Positions 24,039 through 36,780 of a stretch of DNA of 64,000 nt are shown piece after piece. A program made the position numbers and the translations under genes. The notes beneath the pieces are model-generated. The model made no database searches, was not told the DNA's origin, and worked only from the letters and a program-made list of their open reading frames with translations. The stretch's first letter is position 1; every line of letters begins with the position of its first letter. The DNA is from Callaeas wilsoni. Lineage: Eukaryota > Chordata > Aves > Passeriformes > Callaeidae. The DNA lies in NCBI GenBank assembly GCA_013398955.1, contig VWPU01003226.1, positions 1 to 64,000 of the forward strand, written 5' to 3'.

Positions 24039-26124
24039 TCACGCCTGGGCTATCCACAAGCCCCAGGCACGCTGGGCTCCGTGCTCTCCGCTGCCTGGGC
24101 TGGGAGGCTGGCTAGCGAGGCACCGAGGTGCCACAGGGTGCTCTCCCTTTGTGCTGGGCACTCCTGGACAAGCTGCTGCCCTCTCAGCCCGGCCAGCGTG
24201 CCGGCCTATTAATATACACAGTGATTGAAGAACGATTAGAAAATGATGTTTGTGTAAAGTTACATGATCTGCTTTGGTAGTGCTATAGTTACCACCCAAT
24301 ATTCAGCTAAGGATGGTGCAATAAGGCTCTTAACAGAACAGATTGAATGGTCAGATATCCAGGTTTCTACAGGCTTATAGATCAGCCAAGATAATGCAGC
24401 TAAAGTACTTGAAATTAAAAATCGGCCTCATATTTTCCTATATTAGCAAAAGTTAAAGTGTAAATCAAAAATATACAAATAAAAAAGTAGGATTTTCAAA
24501 CCCGGAGAAAGCTGTTTCAATAAGAATCATTCTCATTTTGATTGTCTGGCAGGCTGAATAGGAACTGCAAACTATTCTTTTCTGAAAGAGGTAGGACAAA
24601 AATATTGGAATAAACTCTTCATTGTCCTCAAGTTTCTATGTGTGAGTGCACTGAACTACTCTTCCAACAGAAGATAAAGGCTGTTCATTTGTCCAAGGTG
24701 GTTATTTGAATTAAAAGAAAAAAAAAAAAAAAAAAGAGAATTGGAAAATTAGCCAAAATATCATAATTTACAATGAAAGTAACTGTATAGTGTCGAGTGA
24801 GCAGATCACGGCAGAACAATTAGAGCCACAGATTGCAGGTTAAATAATATGTGGTATTCAGCTTTCTGTCCAATTCTCAAATTTGAAACCAATGTATGTA
24901 GATGAAAAACCATGAGACCAAAATGTCTTTTTTATGTAAATTGATTTGCAATATCCAAAATCAGCTGCACATATTAGATATGGATGATTTCCATTTTCCT
25001 ACAGAATTAATGTGTTTTGTTTTATGAATATTTATTTTCTGAGATTATTCAGAAGCAAAGACCTATTTTTGAGTGAGTAAAAACTCCTACTAAACATAGG
25101 AAATCTCTTTCCTGCTGCTCATTTCATCTACAGGAAAGCTTACTATGGCAGTGACCCAATTTAAATAATAAGATCTTCTGAGGTGGTCTGTATTTGGGAT
25201 CATGTAAAGTTTAAAATTAGAGTTTAGACAGTTTCCAAGGGTTTTTTAAGATACATTTTTAAGACGAAATCTCAGATATAGAATACCTTAAGAGCTGATT
25301 TTATACTTTGTTATCTAGTCAGGCTTCTGTCCCCAACAAGAGGAAGTGGGCAAATATCCTCTGTATTAGAGGAATGTGTCCCTTCCAATTACGCAGTTTC
25401 AGCCTCACCTCGAGTCATGCACTGCTTCCTGTAAGGCTTATGCATTGATAGCCCTGCCCTTTGTAGTTTTGTCTGCAGTGCTCTCAGAAAGAAATAAAGG
25501 CTCTTCATAGTGTGAGAGAAACCTGCACTGGTGGCAGGAGGCCATGCGGGCGGGTGGGCGAGTGCTGGGGTCGCTGAGCTCTCTGCAGAGCCTGGGGGCA
25601 GCCAGGGGCCGTGGGTGCTGGAGGTCCCTTCCGAGTGACCCCGTTTCGTTGTGCCTTTTGAAAGGGCTCGAGCAGCTGAGCTTGCAACACCTCCGTGCTT
25701 CAGAACCAGCACCTGGATCTCCTGGGGTGGAACAGAGGGGATCCTTGCTGATCGTGTGGCATTGCCCCGTTAAAGCTCTTGCAGTAAGAGGTCTAAAGGA
25801 AATTGGCATGGAAGCAGCAGGAGCTGAGATTTAGCTTAGCCTGCCCAACCTGTGGTAATCATCATCCTGTGTCTGTTAAACAGTGTTACGCACAATTCTA
25901 CTTAAAAAGCAATAATGTCTATTCCTGATAATGTCTGCTTTTATTAGAAACTGTGAAGACTGACGTGCAACATGCTTGATTTGCTGAATAGCAAATTACT
26001 AATTAATTACAATTTAAGATATAGCATATTCAGAGATATGCCTCTATTATTAGTTGCAATAAGAGGTATATTCTTGATGTATTTAGTATAAGGATGACCC
26101 TTTCTTACTGTTGTGAGTACTTAC
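24039..26124. other. Unannotated DNA with CpG-richer patch
   Basis: 24,200-25,400 is very AT-rich, with an 18-base A run at 24,718-24,735. A GC- and CpG-richer patch covers about 25,530-25,760. Medium-length frames on both strands across the patch have no recognisable domains. Confidence 0.4.
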
Positions 26125-26197
26125 CCTCGGTATGTAACTGCTGCTCTTCCTCCTTCATGTGACATTTCTCTTGATGGGCAGAATGCTGCTGTGGATT
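26125..26197 (-). other. Candidate internal exon, 73 nt, minus strand
   Basis: On the minus strand a pyrimidine tract ending cttttttag precedes a 73-nt segment, followed by a GTAAGT donor starting at 26,124. Two of three frames are open. One reads NPQQHSAHQEKCHMKEEEQQ, a charged, coil-like composition. I do not recognise it. Such short splice-bounded segments arise often by chance in introns. Confidence 0.18.
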
Positions 26198-26309
26198 CTA
26201 AAAAAGCTCATAGACAGACAGCACCCTAGAGGTTTAATAATGAAAACACACTTTGAAAGCTGAAGCACTGGGACAAGTGCTGCCAGCTGCAAGTGCTTCC
26301 AGGCCCATG

Positions 26310-26880
26310 TATTCTTAAGCTTAAACAAACCCATATTCCATTCTTCAGCCCCCTGATCATCTTGGCTGTGCTGCACTCATTTCATTGTGTCACTGTCTGA
26401 CAAGCTCAGGTCAGGACAAAATATTCCAGCTGAAGTTTCAAATGCCGATCAGAAGGTAATAACCCTCAATATATCAGCCACTACTCCCATTTCTGTACCA
26501 TCTGCAAACTGGGTGTTCCCTTGCTCACCATCCAGGTTGTTAATAAAAAAACCTTGAGAAATACTGGGCCTGGTATTGAAGTGTCAATCCCTGAGAGGTC
26601 CCACCAGCAACTGGCCACTAGCTGGACTTTGGCTTTTCACTGACACTTTTCTTGTTTCTCTTCTTGTGATTAGAAATGGCTTTGCTGCCTAATTTTCCCA
26701 CAGATTTTTGATGTTTCCTATAACTTCCTCCTTTTTCTTAAAAATGGGTTATATGCCTTTCTCCAGCCATAGGGAAGTCCCTGAGCACCATGCCCTAAGA
26801 AAGTCTGCTTCCTTGGGACCTTCAGCTGCACCCCATCTGTTTCCATGGATTTGTATACTGTTCAGTCCTGCCAATGGCCT
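26310..26880 (-). mobile_element. CR1 LINE, old internal fragment
   Basis: Reverse complement of CR1 sequence. It shows decayed matches to agccccctgatcatctt, then accatctgcaaact, the aggttgttaataaa region, the tcttaaaaatggg region and a ggatttgtatactgttcag segment, in CR1 order. It is much more diverged than the other copies. The terminal CR1 3' end is absent (it should lie at lower coordinates), so the copy has lost its 3' part. Confidence 0.75.
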
Positions 26881-28440
26881 TCTTCATTATAGAAACACAG
26901 GATTTACAGTGTGATAGAAATGCAGTGATCCAAAACATTGTTAAAGCTTCTGATGATGCAAATAGGAATTTTTTCTTCTTTTAATCACTTATTTTGCATC
27001 TGCTTGTGCTTCGACATATGGTTAAGCATCCCATAAGACTAAAATAGAATATTGGGAATATGTCTTTATCGATACCAAAATCTAGTAAACAACCTTCTGC
27101 TCCCCATATCCTCTGGAAAATGTCAGGCTTACTTTACTTATATCTTGCAATGCTGTTGCTGATAGAAATGTGTGAATGACTGCTCCTGTTAATGGATAAG
27201 ATAAATAAGAATTACTGTGTGGCTAACTGACAGACATGAGAAAACTAGCTCTGCTGAATCCTTGATGAATGCTTTTTCATAGGAAATATTTTCTGCTTGT
27301 TTTGAACAGAAGTTTGCCTGGCCAAGGGAGCTGGTAATGTTATTCCACATTTTTTCCTTAAATCACTACTTACAGGCCAGACTGGCAAAGCAGTAACTGT
27401 GAGGTTTTGCTCTCTAAAGATTGATTGATGGCCTGTGTGAAATAAGTTTGTTCTCTCAGTATAGTTACTAGTGTAAGAGATTCATGTCATAAAAACCAGC
27501 ACCACAGTGTATTGTCTCTGTGGAAATTTGACAAGAAAGTAAGGACTGAGAGAGCTTGGAAATGAATTACCTTTCTGCTCTAGAGGGTCTTCTGTCAAAA
27601 CATAAAATGGCGAAAAGGCATCAGTGGCACCTTAGTGATCATCTTTGTATTTAAAACAGGATAACCATCAGAATATCTTTTACTATTTCTTCTTTTCTTT
27701 AAAACTATGTTAGCAATGATAAATTCATCCACATTTCAATATCAAAGAGAGAAGATTGTACCAGATGAAAAGCAAGTTAATGAACAAATGCCTCTATTCA
27801 TTGCATGTGTTATTTTTAGAGCTGAGCAGAATGGGTGGTTGGGGGTTATTTGTTTGTTTCAGGGGATTTTTTTTCCCCTTTATTCCTATAGTCATCAGTA
27901 GACAGAAAATTAGATAAAGACAAGAGATGTGTTATCCCTGTAACACTGCCCAGCGTCCATCCTCTATTCCAAAGGGCTGCACCACTGCACAGCAGCTCCC
28001 AGCCCTTCCGTGACTCCTGCAGCTGTTTTCAGATGGAAATGCCTGTAGTCAAGTCCAGTGTGGTGCACTGATGACAGGTCCATGCTGCATTGCTGTTGAA
28101 AGAGAATGTGATTCATTTCTGTGCCTTCAGATATTACAAATGTGCTGCTGTATAGAGGTCCTGAATTCTCCCTCTCTGCTGCAAGCCCTGGTGCACCATA
28201 TGCTGAAGGACACTGCATTTTAAGTTAATAATGAGATACAGCATAATAAGGTCAAGCAGTGATGATCAAACTGAACATATGCTGTGGCATATTCCTACTG
28301 AATGAAGACCTCCAACTATTGATGTTATTGTTACCAAGGCAGAAATATTTTTTTCCAGGACATATTCCTGATATACTGTAAGAAAATCTGACATACAGGC
28401 TCTGGAAAGCAGGTATCAAATGATCTGTAAATGCCTTCAG

Positions 28441-28497
28441 TGTTAGTTAATATTTTCATCAATAAACTGGAAAAGAGGTAGAACAGCAGCCTAATGG
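28441..28497 (+). mobile_element. Possible CR1 fragment
   Basis: A short stretch around aatattttcatcaataaact resembles the CR1 ORF2 end region that reads like 'ttcatcaatgacctgga'. The match is short and diverged and could be chance. Confidence 0.3.
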
Positions 28498-31400
28498 AGT
28501 TCAGTGACCTACTGAGAGAGTCTTATAAATATATCTGGGAAACAATGCAACTTAATGGGGGAATGGGTAAGCTAAAAAGAAATCCAGGAGAGAAAAAAAG
28601 GATGCCAAGAACTTATTGGTGGAGAGACCAGATTTCTCCCCATCATTTAAACAGGATAGAATACAACATTGCCTCTTTGCTCACTGGCATCCCATGTATT
28701 CAGGGGGTAAATGCAAGAAGAAGCAAAGCGGAAATTTTACCCAACAGCATAAAGTCAGCTGTATTTAGTTGTTTGAGGGCCCACCATATTAGAATATTTT
28801 GATTCAGCAAAGCCCTGCTATTAAAAAGTTACCATGAATATTGCAAAGCAGTTTGGCTCCATCAGTGCTACGTGATAGGGATACAGCGTCGAGAGAACCC
28901 CTCTTTCCAGAGCAGTTCCCTCAGGCGAGGCTTCACTGCTTGCTGCATGTGTTCAGTCAGGTGTCTTTTCACCAGATGTTTCTAATTTTATTCATGCTAG
29001 TGCATTAAACACAAAGCTTTGCCTGTAACCTCTTCAGTGAGAGCACAGACTATCACAGAGGAGTACATAAAAGCAAGCAAAGATAAAAACCTCATACAAA
29101 TTTGATGTTGACTTATAGCTAAATTAATTACATTTCTTATGTAAGTAAAACTTGCTCCTCGACTGGGATTCTCTAATTAAAGTGTTGAAGGACAGGGCAG
29201 TTACAGGGATTTGACTTAAAAATAAATAGGAATTGCTTCTAAATTACTAGACTTTTTAGGGATCTAGCCAATTTTAAAATGGTTGTGGGAAACTGCACAA
29301 CTAAGATAAGCAATGAAAAAATGTTTCTACAAGTCTGTTAGATGCATAGAACATTCACTTTTAAACGAATTTTATTTTCACTAGAAATGATATCTGTGCA
29401 TATCAGTTGATGCTATTTTTTTTAAATATACTTATTTCCTTTAAGTCAAAGTCAACATTCACAACCAGGTTCCTTTTAGTTATCCAAAGCATCTGTCTGT
29501 AAATACATTGCTTTAAATCTGAGGTAGTTATATGGTGGTAGGTAGGTGTGAAAGATAAATTCAACTGCAAATTTCTGAAGTCCAGCACACGGCCTGGAAC
29601 TGGTTCTTCTCACATGTGCTCAGGTGCCTTTGCATTCTCCCGAAATGCCAAGTGACATTTCAGTTTGTAATCGCAGACACCTTCAGACAAGAAGTGCCTT
29701 TCGGGCATAGCTGCTTTCTCACGCTGCTCTTTGCTCAAACGCAGTGTTGGGAGTTGTCCTGCTTGGTTCTGCTATGTTACTTTGTGTGGGGAGGGCAGGG
29801 CTGTGGAGCAGCAGAGCTGGTGAGTGAGAGCAGCCCTGCTGTCCTGGCACTGCCATCAGTGCCTCTGTGCACGGTAAGCAAACAGCAGGTTAAGTACCTG
29901 CACCACAGCGGTTCCCACAGAGGGGTTTTCTTTGATTTCCTTGCTGTGTTTCTGTCCTGTATCTCACAGTCTGGGATTTAAAATATACTTCCCATTCTGT
30001 CTGCATGCACTGCTTTAGACATTGCCTTATTCAAGTGTATTTTAGAACAGTGCATAAAGCGGTGCAACCAAAAGCATGAATGTCTGCATGGACAAGTGAT
30101 TGTATTGGAAAATTAATATTCATTAGCTTGAGCCACAGCTGTTTCACTGTTTTCATCTCTTGCCAATTCCAAAATAAAACATCCAGAGGGAAAATATATG
30201 TTTCTGCCAGTTTTAAAGGCCCAGATGCTTAAAAAGTGCATGAAGATATGAGTACTCACTGGCTTTTAGTTGTCTCTGTATCACACTCAACATCTATCCA
30301 CTGTTTTTCTCATGTTCACCCAGGTATGGGGGGAATTCATGCACATGCCTCTTTATGCTGTTAAAAACAAGATGTTTCTAGGAAGTTTTCTAATGTTTGC
30401 TACACTTGATTTTTCTCATTACAGGGGGAACAAACAACTTCTGCCTTATATCTCTCTAGTCTTGTTGCATCATGAATATCAGACATTTTGGATAATATAT
30501 CCTAAAACTGTCAGCTTTTAGTTTCATTTCTAAATTCTGCCACACGTGTTTGAATGCAGCAGATGGTTAAAACTGCAACAAGAACCTAACAGTGTGTCTG
30601 TTTTCATTCCAATGCATTGATTGATATAATTTCATCAGGTTAATAGGGCAGCACAATACCCTTGTCTCTGCTTGGTATAAATTATAATGTTACAGGCAGA
30701 TCTCCCAACTTTTCTGAAACCATAAGTAGAGCAAGAGCTAAAGTGATCATACCTTTCATTTTGAACTATCTACTGGGGTGTTTTTTGCAAATATAAGTAG
30801 AAGTTTTCTGCTTCCGCCTCTCTGGGAGGATGATCTCCAAAGCCTCATTGCTTTAGGGACACCTCATGCTCCCGCTTGTATTGATCAGTTGGCTCCATAA
30901 AGATAAGATTGAACTTTGTAATTTTTTTCATATGTGCTTGCCTTTCAAAAACTGGAAAGAAAAAAAAAAAAAACCAAGCCCCCAAAAAGTATTAATGGGA
31001 AAATAAAAAAAAAAAAAATCTAAGACTCAAGGCACTTATGTACAAAATAGAAAGAAAAGGGCTACAAAACTCTATAAATTCAATTCTAAACCATATTTAA
31101 CTACCCCTAGATATTTTAATGAAGAGTAGCAATGAGCCCAACCTGTCACAGCTGAGACTGAAATGTTAATGAAGCACTGAAGGTGGACTATACTCATCTT
31201 TTTAATGTTACCCTCATATGTGGATCTGAAACCAGGTGTGGGAGCTGCTGACTCCTCTAATCCTATTGAGGGCAGCCCTTTGTGAGTTTGATCATATTCC
31301 TTCCCAGGCATGTCTGAGCTGCCACCACCTGCAGCATAGAACAGGAGGGTATCTGAGATAAATTCTGATTTTACCTAATGTCCTTAGCTATAAATTCTGC

Positions 31401-31884
31401 CATTCAGCAGCTGCTCTACAGAGAGCTGAGCTCCAGCAGAGCGGGTGGGGAGGGAATTTGCAAGAAGAGTGCAAGAAGCACTCCAAGGCTGCAGCTGCCA
31501 CAGATATCCAAAGGTATTTCCACGAGACAGAGCCTCTACTCTAGCAGTGCTCAAACTCTGCATTCAACACCACTAGGAACCTTGTCCTCCCAATTTCCTC
31601 CACCATCCCAACTGAATGCTCTGTCTGACCTGCATCAACTGTGTACCATAGATACTTTGAAAGCACGACACTTGACAACAGCTCTGTCACATTTTCAGAA
31701 TACATCGTGGTCCTCGAGGAATCCATTCGGAGCAGGTGGCTTGGGCTGCGATTGCAGAGCAGGCTCTGGCTGGGGGTGGAGACAAGAGGCTGTGAATTGC
31801 CACCCTTACTATAACAAAGGGCACCTGTGGCTCAGCCAGGTGAGGAACGCGGCAGGAGCAGAGAACCCCAGACTTTCCTGGAGT
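28498..31884. other. Unannotated DNA
   Basis: Mostly AT-rich unique sequence. 30,000-30,190 is complex, with TAAT-type homeodomain cores, and looks like a possible conserved noncoding element. A GC-richer stretch at about 29,690-29,900 is open in one frame and has two donor-like sites (29,819 and about 29,873) but no recognisable protein. Short A runs lie at about 30,958-30,973 and 31,006-31,018. Confidence 0.35.
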
Positions 31885-32350
31885 TAGGACAGTGAGGGGA
31901 TAAAAGCCCAGGAGTTCTGGGTCCCTCCTGAGAGGCACCAGCTCAAGGTGAAGTTGTTGCACCAGAATTGCCTGAAGGATCTGGACATCTGAGACTGCTG
32001 CAGGAACCTGATCTGGCTGTGAGTGTGGGGTGTGAAGGGAGCCAAGTGGGGACTTGTCAGGTCCTTGGAGCCGCCTCCGTGAAGGGGCTTTGGCCCCGGC
32101 AGTGAGAGCCTGGGGTGGTGCGAGGGTGGCTGCCAGAGCCGCTCCTGGATGGTGGCACAGGGCAGCGCCCTGGCAGTGACACTGCACTGCGCCCAAGGAC
32201 CCAGGAAACTGGGGTCAGGAGGTGCTGCAGTGTGACGTACTGTGCCATAACTGAGACAAATGATGACCTGTTGTGGAAATTTAGAGAATATTATTACTCA
32301 TTATCTGTGTCTGAACCCAAAATTAAAGCCGTTGCCTTTTTTATACAAGT
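31885..32350 (+). mobile_element. LTR-like segment, unclassified
   Basis: A TATA-like ggataaaagcccagg at about 31,897 is followed by GC-rich sequence and, about 420 bp later, by a polyadenylation-like aaaattaaagccgttgcc at about 32,319, with a T-rich stretch after it. That layout suits an LTR promoter and terminator pair. I cannot assign a family or locate exact TG/CA ends. Frames of 169 codons on both strands across 31,378-32,196 look like by-products of the GC-rich sequence. Confidence 0.3.
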
Positions 32351-33077
32351 CAATCACATTTGAGACTTGCTTAGTGGTTTCGGGTGTTGAGGGTTTTTTT
32401 GTTTCCTTCTCCCCTCTCCTTCCTCCTTTCATTAATAAGGAATAGCTTCTGTTGCTTAACACCTTGTATGTTACATTTCAAATAGCCTTGAATGACATTT
32501 TTTAATTTTTTTTTTTTAAATGGTGAAGAAATAAGACTTTGAAAGCAAAGGTCAACAATGCAGAAGTAAATCCCTGCAATATAGCATTAGCAGCAATTTG
32601 AGCCGAAAGTGACCTTCAATTTAACTTCTATTGACATCAAATTCTTCTTCTAGAGTACAAGGACGGTACATGGCCTTGTAAATATTAGTCTCAAATAAGT
32701 TCACCTTTGCTGCAAGTTTTCATGTACTAACACTCGGAGTAAACAGGTGCTATTGCTTTGAGGATTACAAGATTTTAGGAAGGTGTATTTGATAAAGTGT
32801 GCAGTGAAAAAATAATAAACTTCTTGGATATTTTTTTCCTTTTTGCTTTCTTGTTTTCTTGGTGACAAATTAGGAAAGAAGGATTTCATATTAATAATTG
32901 TATTTGATCTTGATATATTTATTTTATTCCAGAAAAATTTACCAAACTGGTGCCTCTTTGTTCTACATACATGTTTAAAATAATTCCATGTGAACTGTTG
33001 CCTCATTATATGTCTAAATAGAATTATGTTTTCTCTTTGCATCCTCAGTGCAAGTAATAAAATTCTAGCTTTGCTTT

Positions 33078-33269
33078 TTAACATAAGGATGGAAAGTTGT
33101 TGCTGTCAAACATGGGAGAGATTTTGAATTGGGAAGCTGTGTTATTACTGAACGCTGGTTTTGATAGTTTGATGAGGTGGAGTTCTGACAGACTCTCAAA
33201 CTTCTTAAGCCACATGTCTCTGAAGCTGCAGAGATAGTCAGCGATGGGAGGGATGCAGTTGGTAGCCCA
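33078..33269 (-). other. Candidate terminal exon, 63 codons, minus strand
   Basis: A minus-strand acceptor (tract tgtgtgtttttctacag) ends at 33,270. The sequence after it stays open for 63 codons to a stop at 33,078, starting WATNCIPPIADYLCSFRDMW. The first 40 residues look globular (Trp, Cys, Pro and Leu well spread). No family is recognised. The frame is also open upstream of the acceptor, so exon status is not forced. Confidence 0.2.
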
Positions 33270-34272
33270 CTGTAGAAAAACACACACAGCTGGGGCAAAA
33301 CTCCTGTCTGAACCACTGGTTGTTCCTTTACTAGGCTTATTACTTTGTGTAGGACTAAAGCACAAATACCAAATGGAGCCCATCTTGATTTTAAAGTGCC
33401 TGAGAAAGAATTTACAGCTTTTACTAGAAGACAGTTTCAAATTTGAAGACACAACCCATTTCAACTTTTACACTAATCCAACTTAAATTTATTGAGATTC
33501 GACTTGCAAGTCTCACTACTGGATTTACTGTTTTCCAAATTCAGTCCACATTACATGGATTTCTTTCCCTTTTTCCACCCATATACTATTCTCTCTAGTC
33601 AAATTAAAATGGTCACCTAACCGCTGATCCAAGCCAGTTTTTGCAACAGTTTTGTAATTGTTCTTCACCACTCTGCTGCCTTCAAAGATATTAAATAGCA
33701 CAAAAAAGATATGGGTCACTTCCAGAACCCTAATACACCCATCCTCAATCACTGCTGATTGCTTGTTAGGTAACTTATTCTGCTCTTTCAGTTCATTCAG
33801 TGTTAAATGAATTTTAAATTTAACAGACACTATGCACTAACACGAAAACAAAACAACCGTGTAAGTATTCAATCTGTTGGAACAACAAGCACCTGGGATA
33901 AAATTTGCTATTCTTTTTATCTCTGAGGCAGAGGATTTACCGCTTTTCTTACTGAGCATCAATTGCTTGAGATTCAAGAGGTTAAAAAAACCTTGAGTAA
34001 GAGTCCGGGTTTGCTTTTTGGAAAGTTGTTAAGCAGACACCTACACTTGAGCCACATGGATGGCTCCATACAGGATTTTAACCTTTCTGTGTACAGTACT
34101 TTCAGTTCTTTATCTAGCTGTCCAACGGGTGACTCTGCTCCTTTGTGGTTTGCAGAGAACCAACTGGAACTAGAGAAGTTCTTGGTCCAGTTACAGCCCA
34201 GGTGTTTCCATCCTTTGGAGCCTGTACCAAACTACTTCTGCTTTGGTTAAGGGGTCAAGTGCACCCACTACC

Positions 34273-34525
34273 GAGAGGAAATGGCCTCAGGTTGTGGTAG
34301 GGGAGGTTTAGGTTGCATATTAGGGAAAACATCTTCATCGAAAGAGCTATCAAACATTGAATATACTGTCCAGGGAAGTGGTTGTGTCACCATCTCTGGG
34401 GATATTTAAACAAAAGTCAATGTGGTACCTTGGGACATGGTCTAGCAGTGACTTGACAGTGTTTGGTTAATGGTGGAACTTGATGTTCTTAAAGGGCCTT
34501 TTCCAACAGAAATGATTTTATTTCT
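34273..34525 (+). mobile_element. CR1 LINE, 3' end fragment
   Basis: Plus-strand CR1 3' region: gaggaaatggcctcaggttg, gggaggtttaggttgcatat, cagggaagtggttgtgtcac and ccttttccaacagaaatgat, with the terminal short repeat decayed. About 250 bp, 5' truncated. Confidence 0.87.
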
Positions 34526-35067
34526 AAAGTTATTCTGATTTCTAAACGTAACTGCCTGGTCTGCAAAAGTATTTGATTTGAATATGCAGAAGGAGACATT
34601 ATTTTCTGGGGTATCAGCAGAGATTTCTGTGATTCTTAATTAACTTCAGCATTTAAGTGGTAGGTTTTAATTTAACTAAAGTGTTTTAATACTTCCAAAA
34701 CTTATTTTTATTACTAACCTTGCTTTTGAATGTAATTCATATAAACTTAGTAAAATCTTCACGAGGGACTGAAGCTATTCCAGGGTTCACAGACAGGACA
34801 ACACTCAGCAGAGTTTTCTTGCCTCAGCATTTGCTATATGAATACCAATGAGAAAAGGACAACATTTTGCTTTCTCCTTGAACTCTGACTGCTGTCTAGA
34901 TGTGGATTGTTTTGATACCAGGGTCTTCCTTTTTTAATACATACATATGTATGGGGAGTGTATGAAAATAATAATAAAAAAATTACTATGTTGTCCTGAT
35001 CCATGGTCATGTCTCCTGGCATTTCATGATTCAGTAGTTGTGGAATAAATTATCTGCAGTGAATTGG

Positions 35068-35108
35068 CTTACTTGCTGGAGAATGTGACTTACTTGCTGG
35101 AGAATGTG
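35068..35108. repeat. Two-copy 21-bp tandem repeat
   Basis: The unit cttacttgctggagaatgtg plus one base is present twice in direct succession, with no mismatch over 20 bases. Confidence 0.85.
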
Positions 35109-36780
35109 TAGGAGGGGGAAGAAATTAGCATACATTGTTACTTTGTACAGTGTTAAGCCTGAATTTCAAAGAGATGATAGCGTATTCATTTTTTTTCCTA
35201 AATTGATATTCATTCTAGACAGCAATGCCATTGTTTGTAAATGATGTCACCTAACAAATCATGTGGGTGCTCCATTCAGTAAAAGAGCACTCTAGGAGCT
35301 GTGGACATATTATTAGGACGGGCTCAAATGCTTAGCATATAGTTATTGCCAGGAGAGCATACAGATCTGAGCATGGCGCTGATGAGATGATTAGTCATGC
35401 TGTGCAGAGCAGATATTTTTATAGCTAAATCATTGCCTGTTCAAAGGAGTTGTTTTTTTTTTTTCTTTTTAATATGAGAAGCAGCAACAGTAAAAGATGG
35501 TGTTTAGAATCAGTGTTGTCTTTCCCACATGAATTCATTTATCTGTCCTTCTTTATTTCTTTCCCCAGCCACTGCTTTACCGTTTAATTTGTCTTGTTCT
35601 GTTATTTGCACCCCAATGAGGCAGAAATGCAATGAAAACATGATTTATTGCTGAAGATAAACATGAGCTAAGAAAAGCTTTTAGGCCATCATGACAGGGA
35701 AAACTTAGAGATAAAAAGGTTGAGGTGCCATTGCCATTATTCATGTTAGGGCAGTAGCTCAGCATAGATGGGCCTTTTGCAATTTTGGGGTTTCTAAAAA
35801 ACAAAGTAAGAGATAATGCCCTTTCTGGAGAACTTTTGCTTTAATTGAAATAAGAATAGGTGAGAAAATGGGATAGCCTCATTTCACAGATAAGGAACTG
35901 AGAACAAAGAGAAATCAGTGCTTGATTCAGTGTCTACATGAGCATGTGTTTGCTTTCAGACTGACTAGCTCCATTTCAATTCACCACTGTATTCAGAGTG
36001 ATTTTTTACCAGCTGAGGATCCAGCCCAAGTTCTCCTTGTATCAGTTTGTCTAGTCCATGAAAAATAGCACCCTCCTTCAGCTGTTTTTTTGCTGTGCTA
36101 ATGAGATACTGTAGATTTTAAACATAGAACTGGGTTTTTATCAGTCTGCCATATGTTTTCCATAGATAACTACATGGTCTAATTGGTTTGATTCAAACTA
36201 CTGACATCAATATGCAAATCTGTTTGAATGGAATGTGTTTATACTGCAGCTTCCTTCTGAACCATTGATTGAAATATGAGTGCTTAAAATAGATCTGTGG
36301 GGAATATTTAAGTAGTTTGCTGTTGTACACATTCTTTCTTGCCCATGCTGAGTCCTATGAAGCAAATAAAGAAAAAGTACTGATCAACTGCTCTTCCTTA
36401 ACCTAGCCCAATATGTTTGAGAGCATCTTCATGCTTGCAAGATTTTTAAAATTGAGTCAGAGCAGAAGTGGCACATTCAGAAAGGTGTATATATATGCTT
36501 ACGTGAGGCTAAAGCTATCCTGTGCCAGCTCTGCAGAGATATTACTGGAGCACAGAGCTTTCTGACACTTTTAAAGTATTACTTACCTTTCCTTTTAACA
36601 TGGCATGGTCATGGTGTTGTAATGGATGTCTCCGGTGTCCTCTCCGTGCTCTTTGCCTCTGTCCTTTCTTTCCGTGTCCTTCCCCAGTCTAAGGCCAGAC
36701 ACCAGGTGGGCCATGCCATCGTGCCAATTATTTCCATTGGAAGGGCTGCCAGCACAATCTCTTACTGTTCTGTTTTTCAG
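35109..36780. other. Unannotated DNA
   Basis: Contains a candidate conserved noncoding stretch (about 35,215-35,440) and a T run at about 35,451-35,464. No gene is supported. Confidence 0.35.

Noticed and set aside
24718..24735. A18 run considered as a retrocopy tail
   Set aside because: An ATTAAA precedes it, but the upstream sequence shows no gene-like frame and I see no target-site duplication.
31378..32196. 169-codon frames on both strands
   Set aside because: Overlapping frames in both directions over GC-richer, probably LTR-derived DNA; neither shows a domain or good start context.
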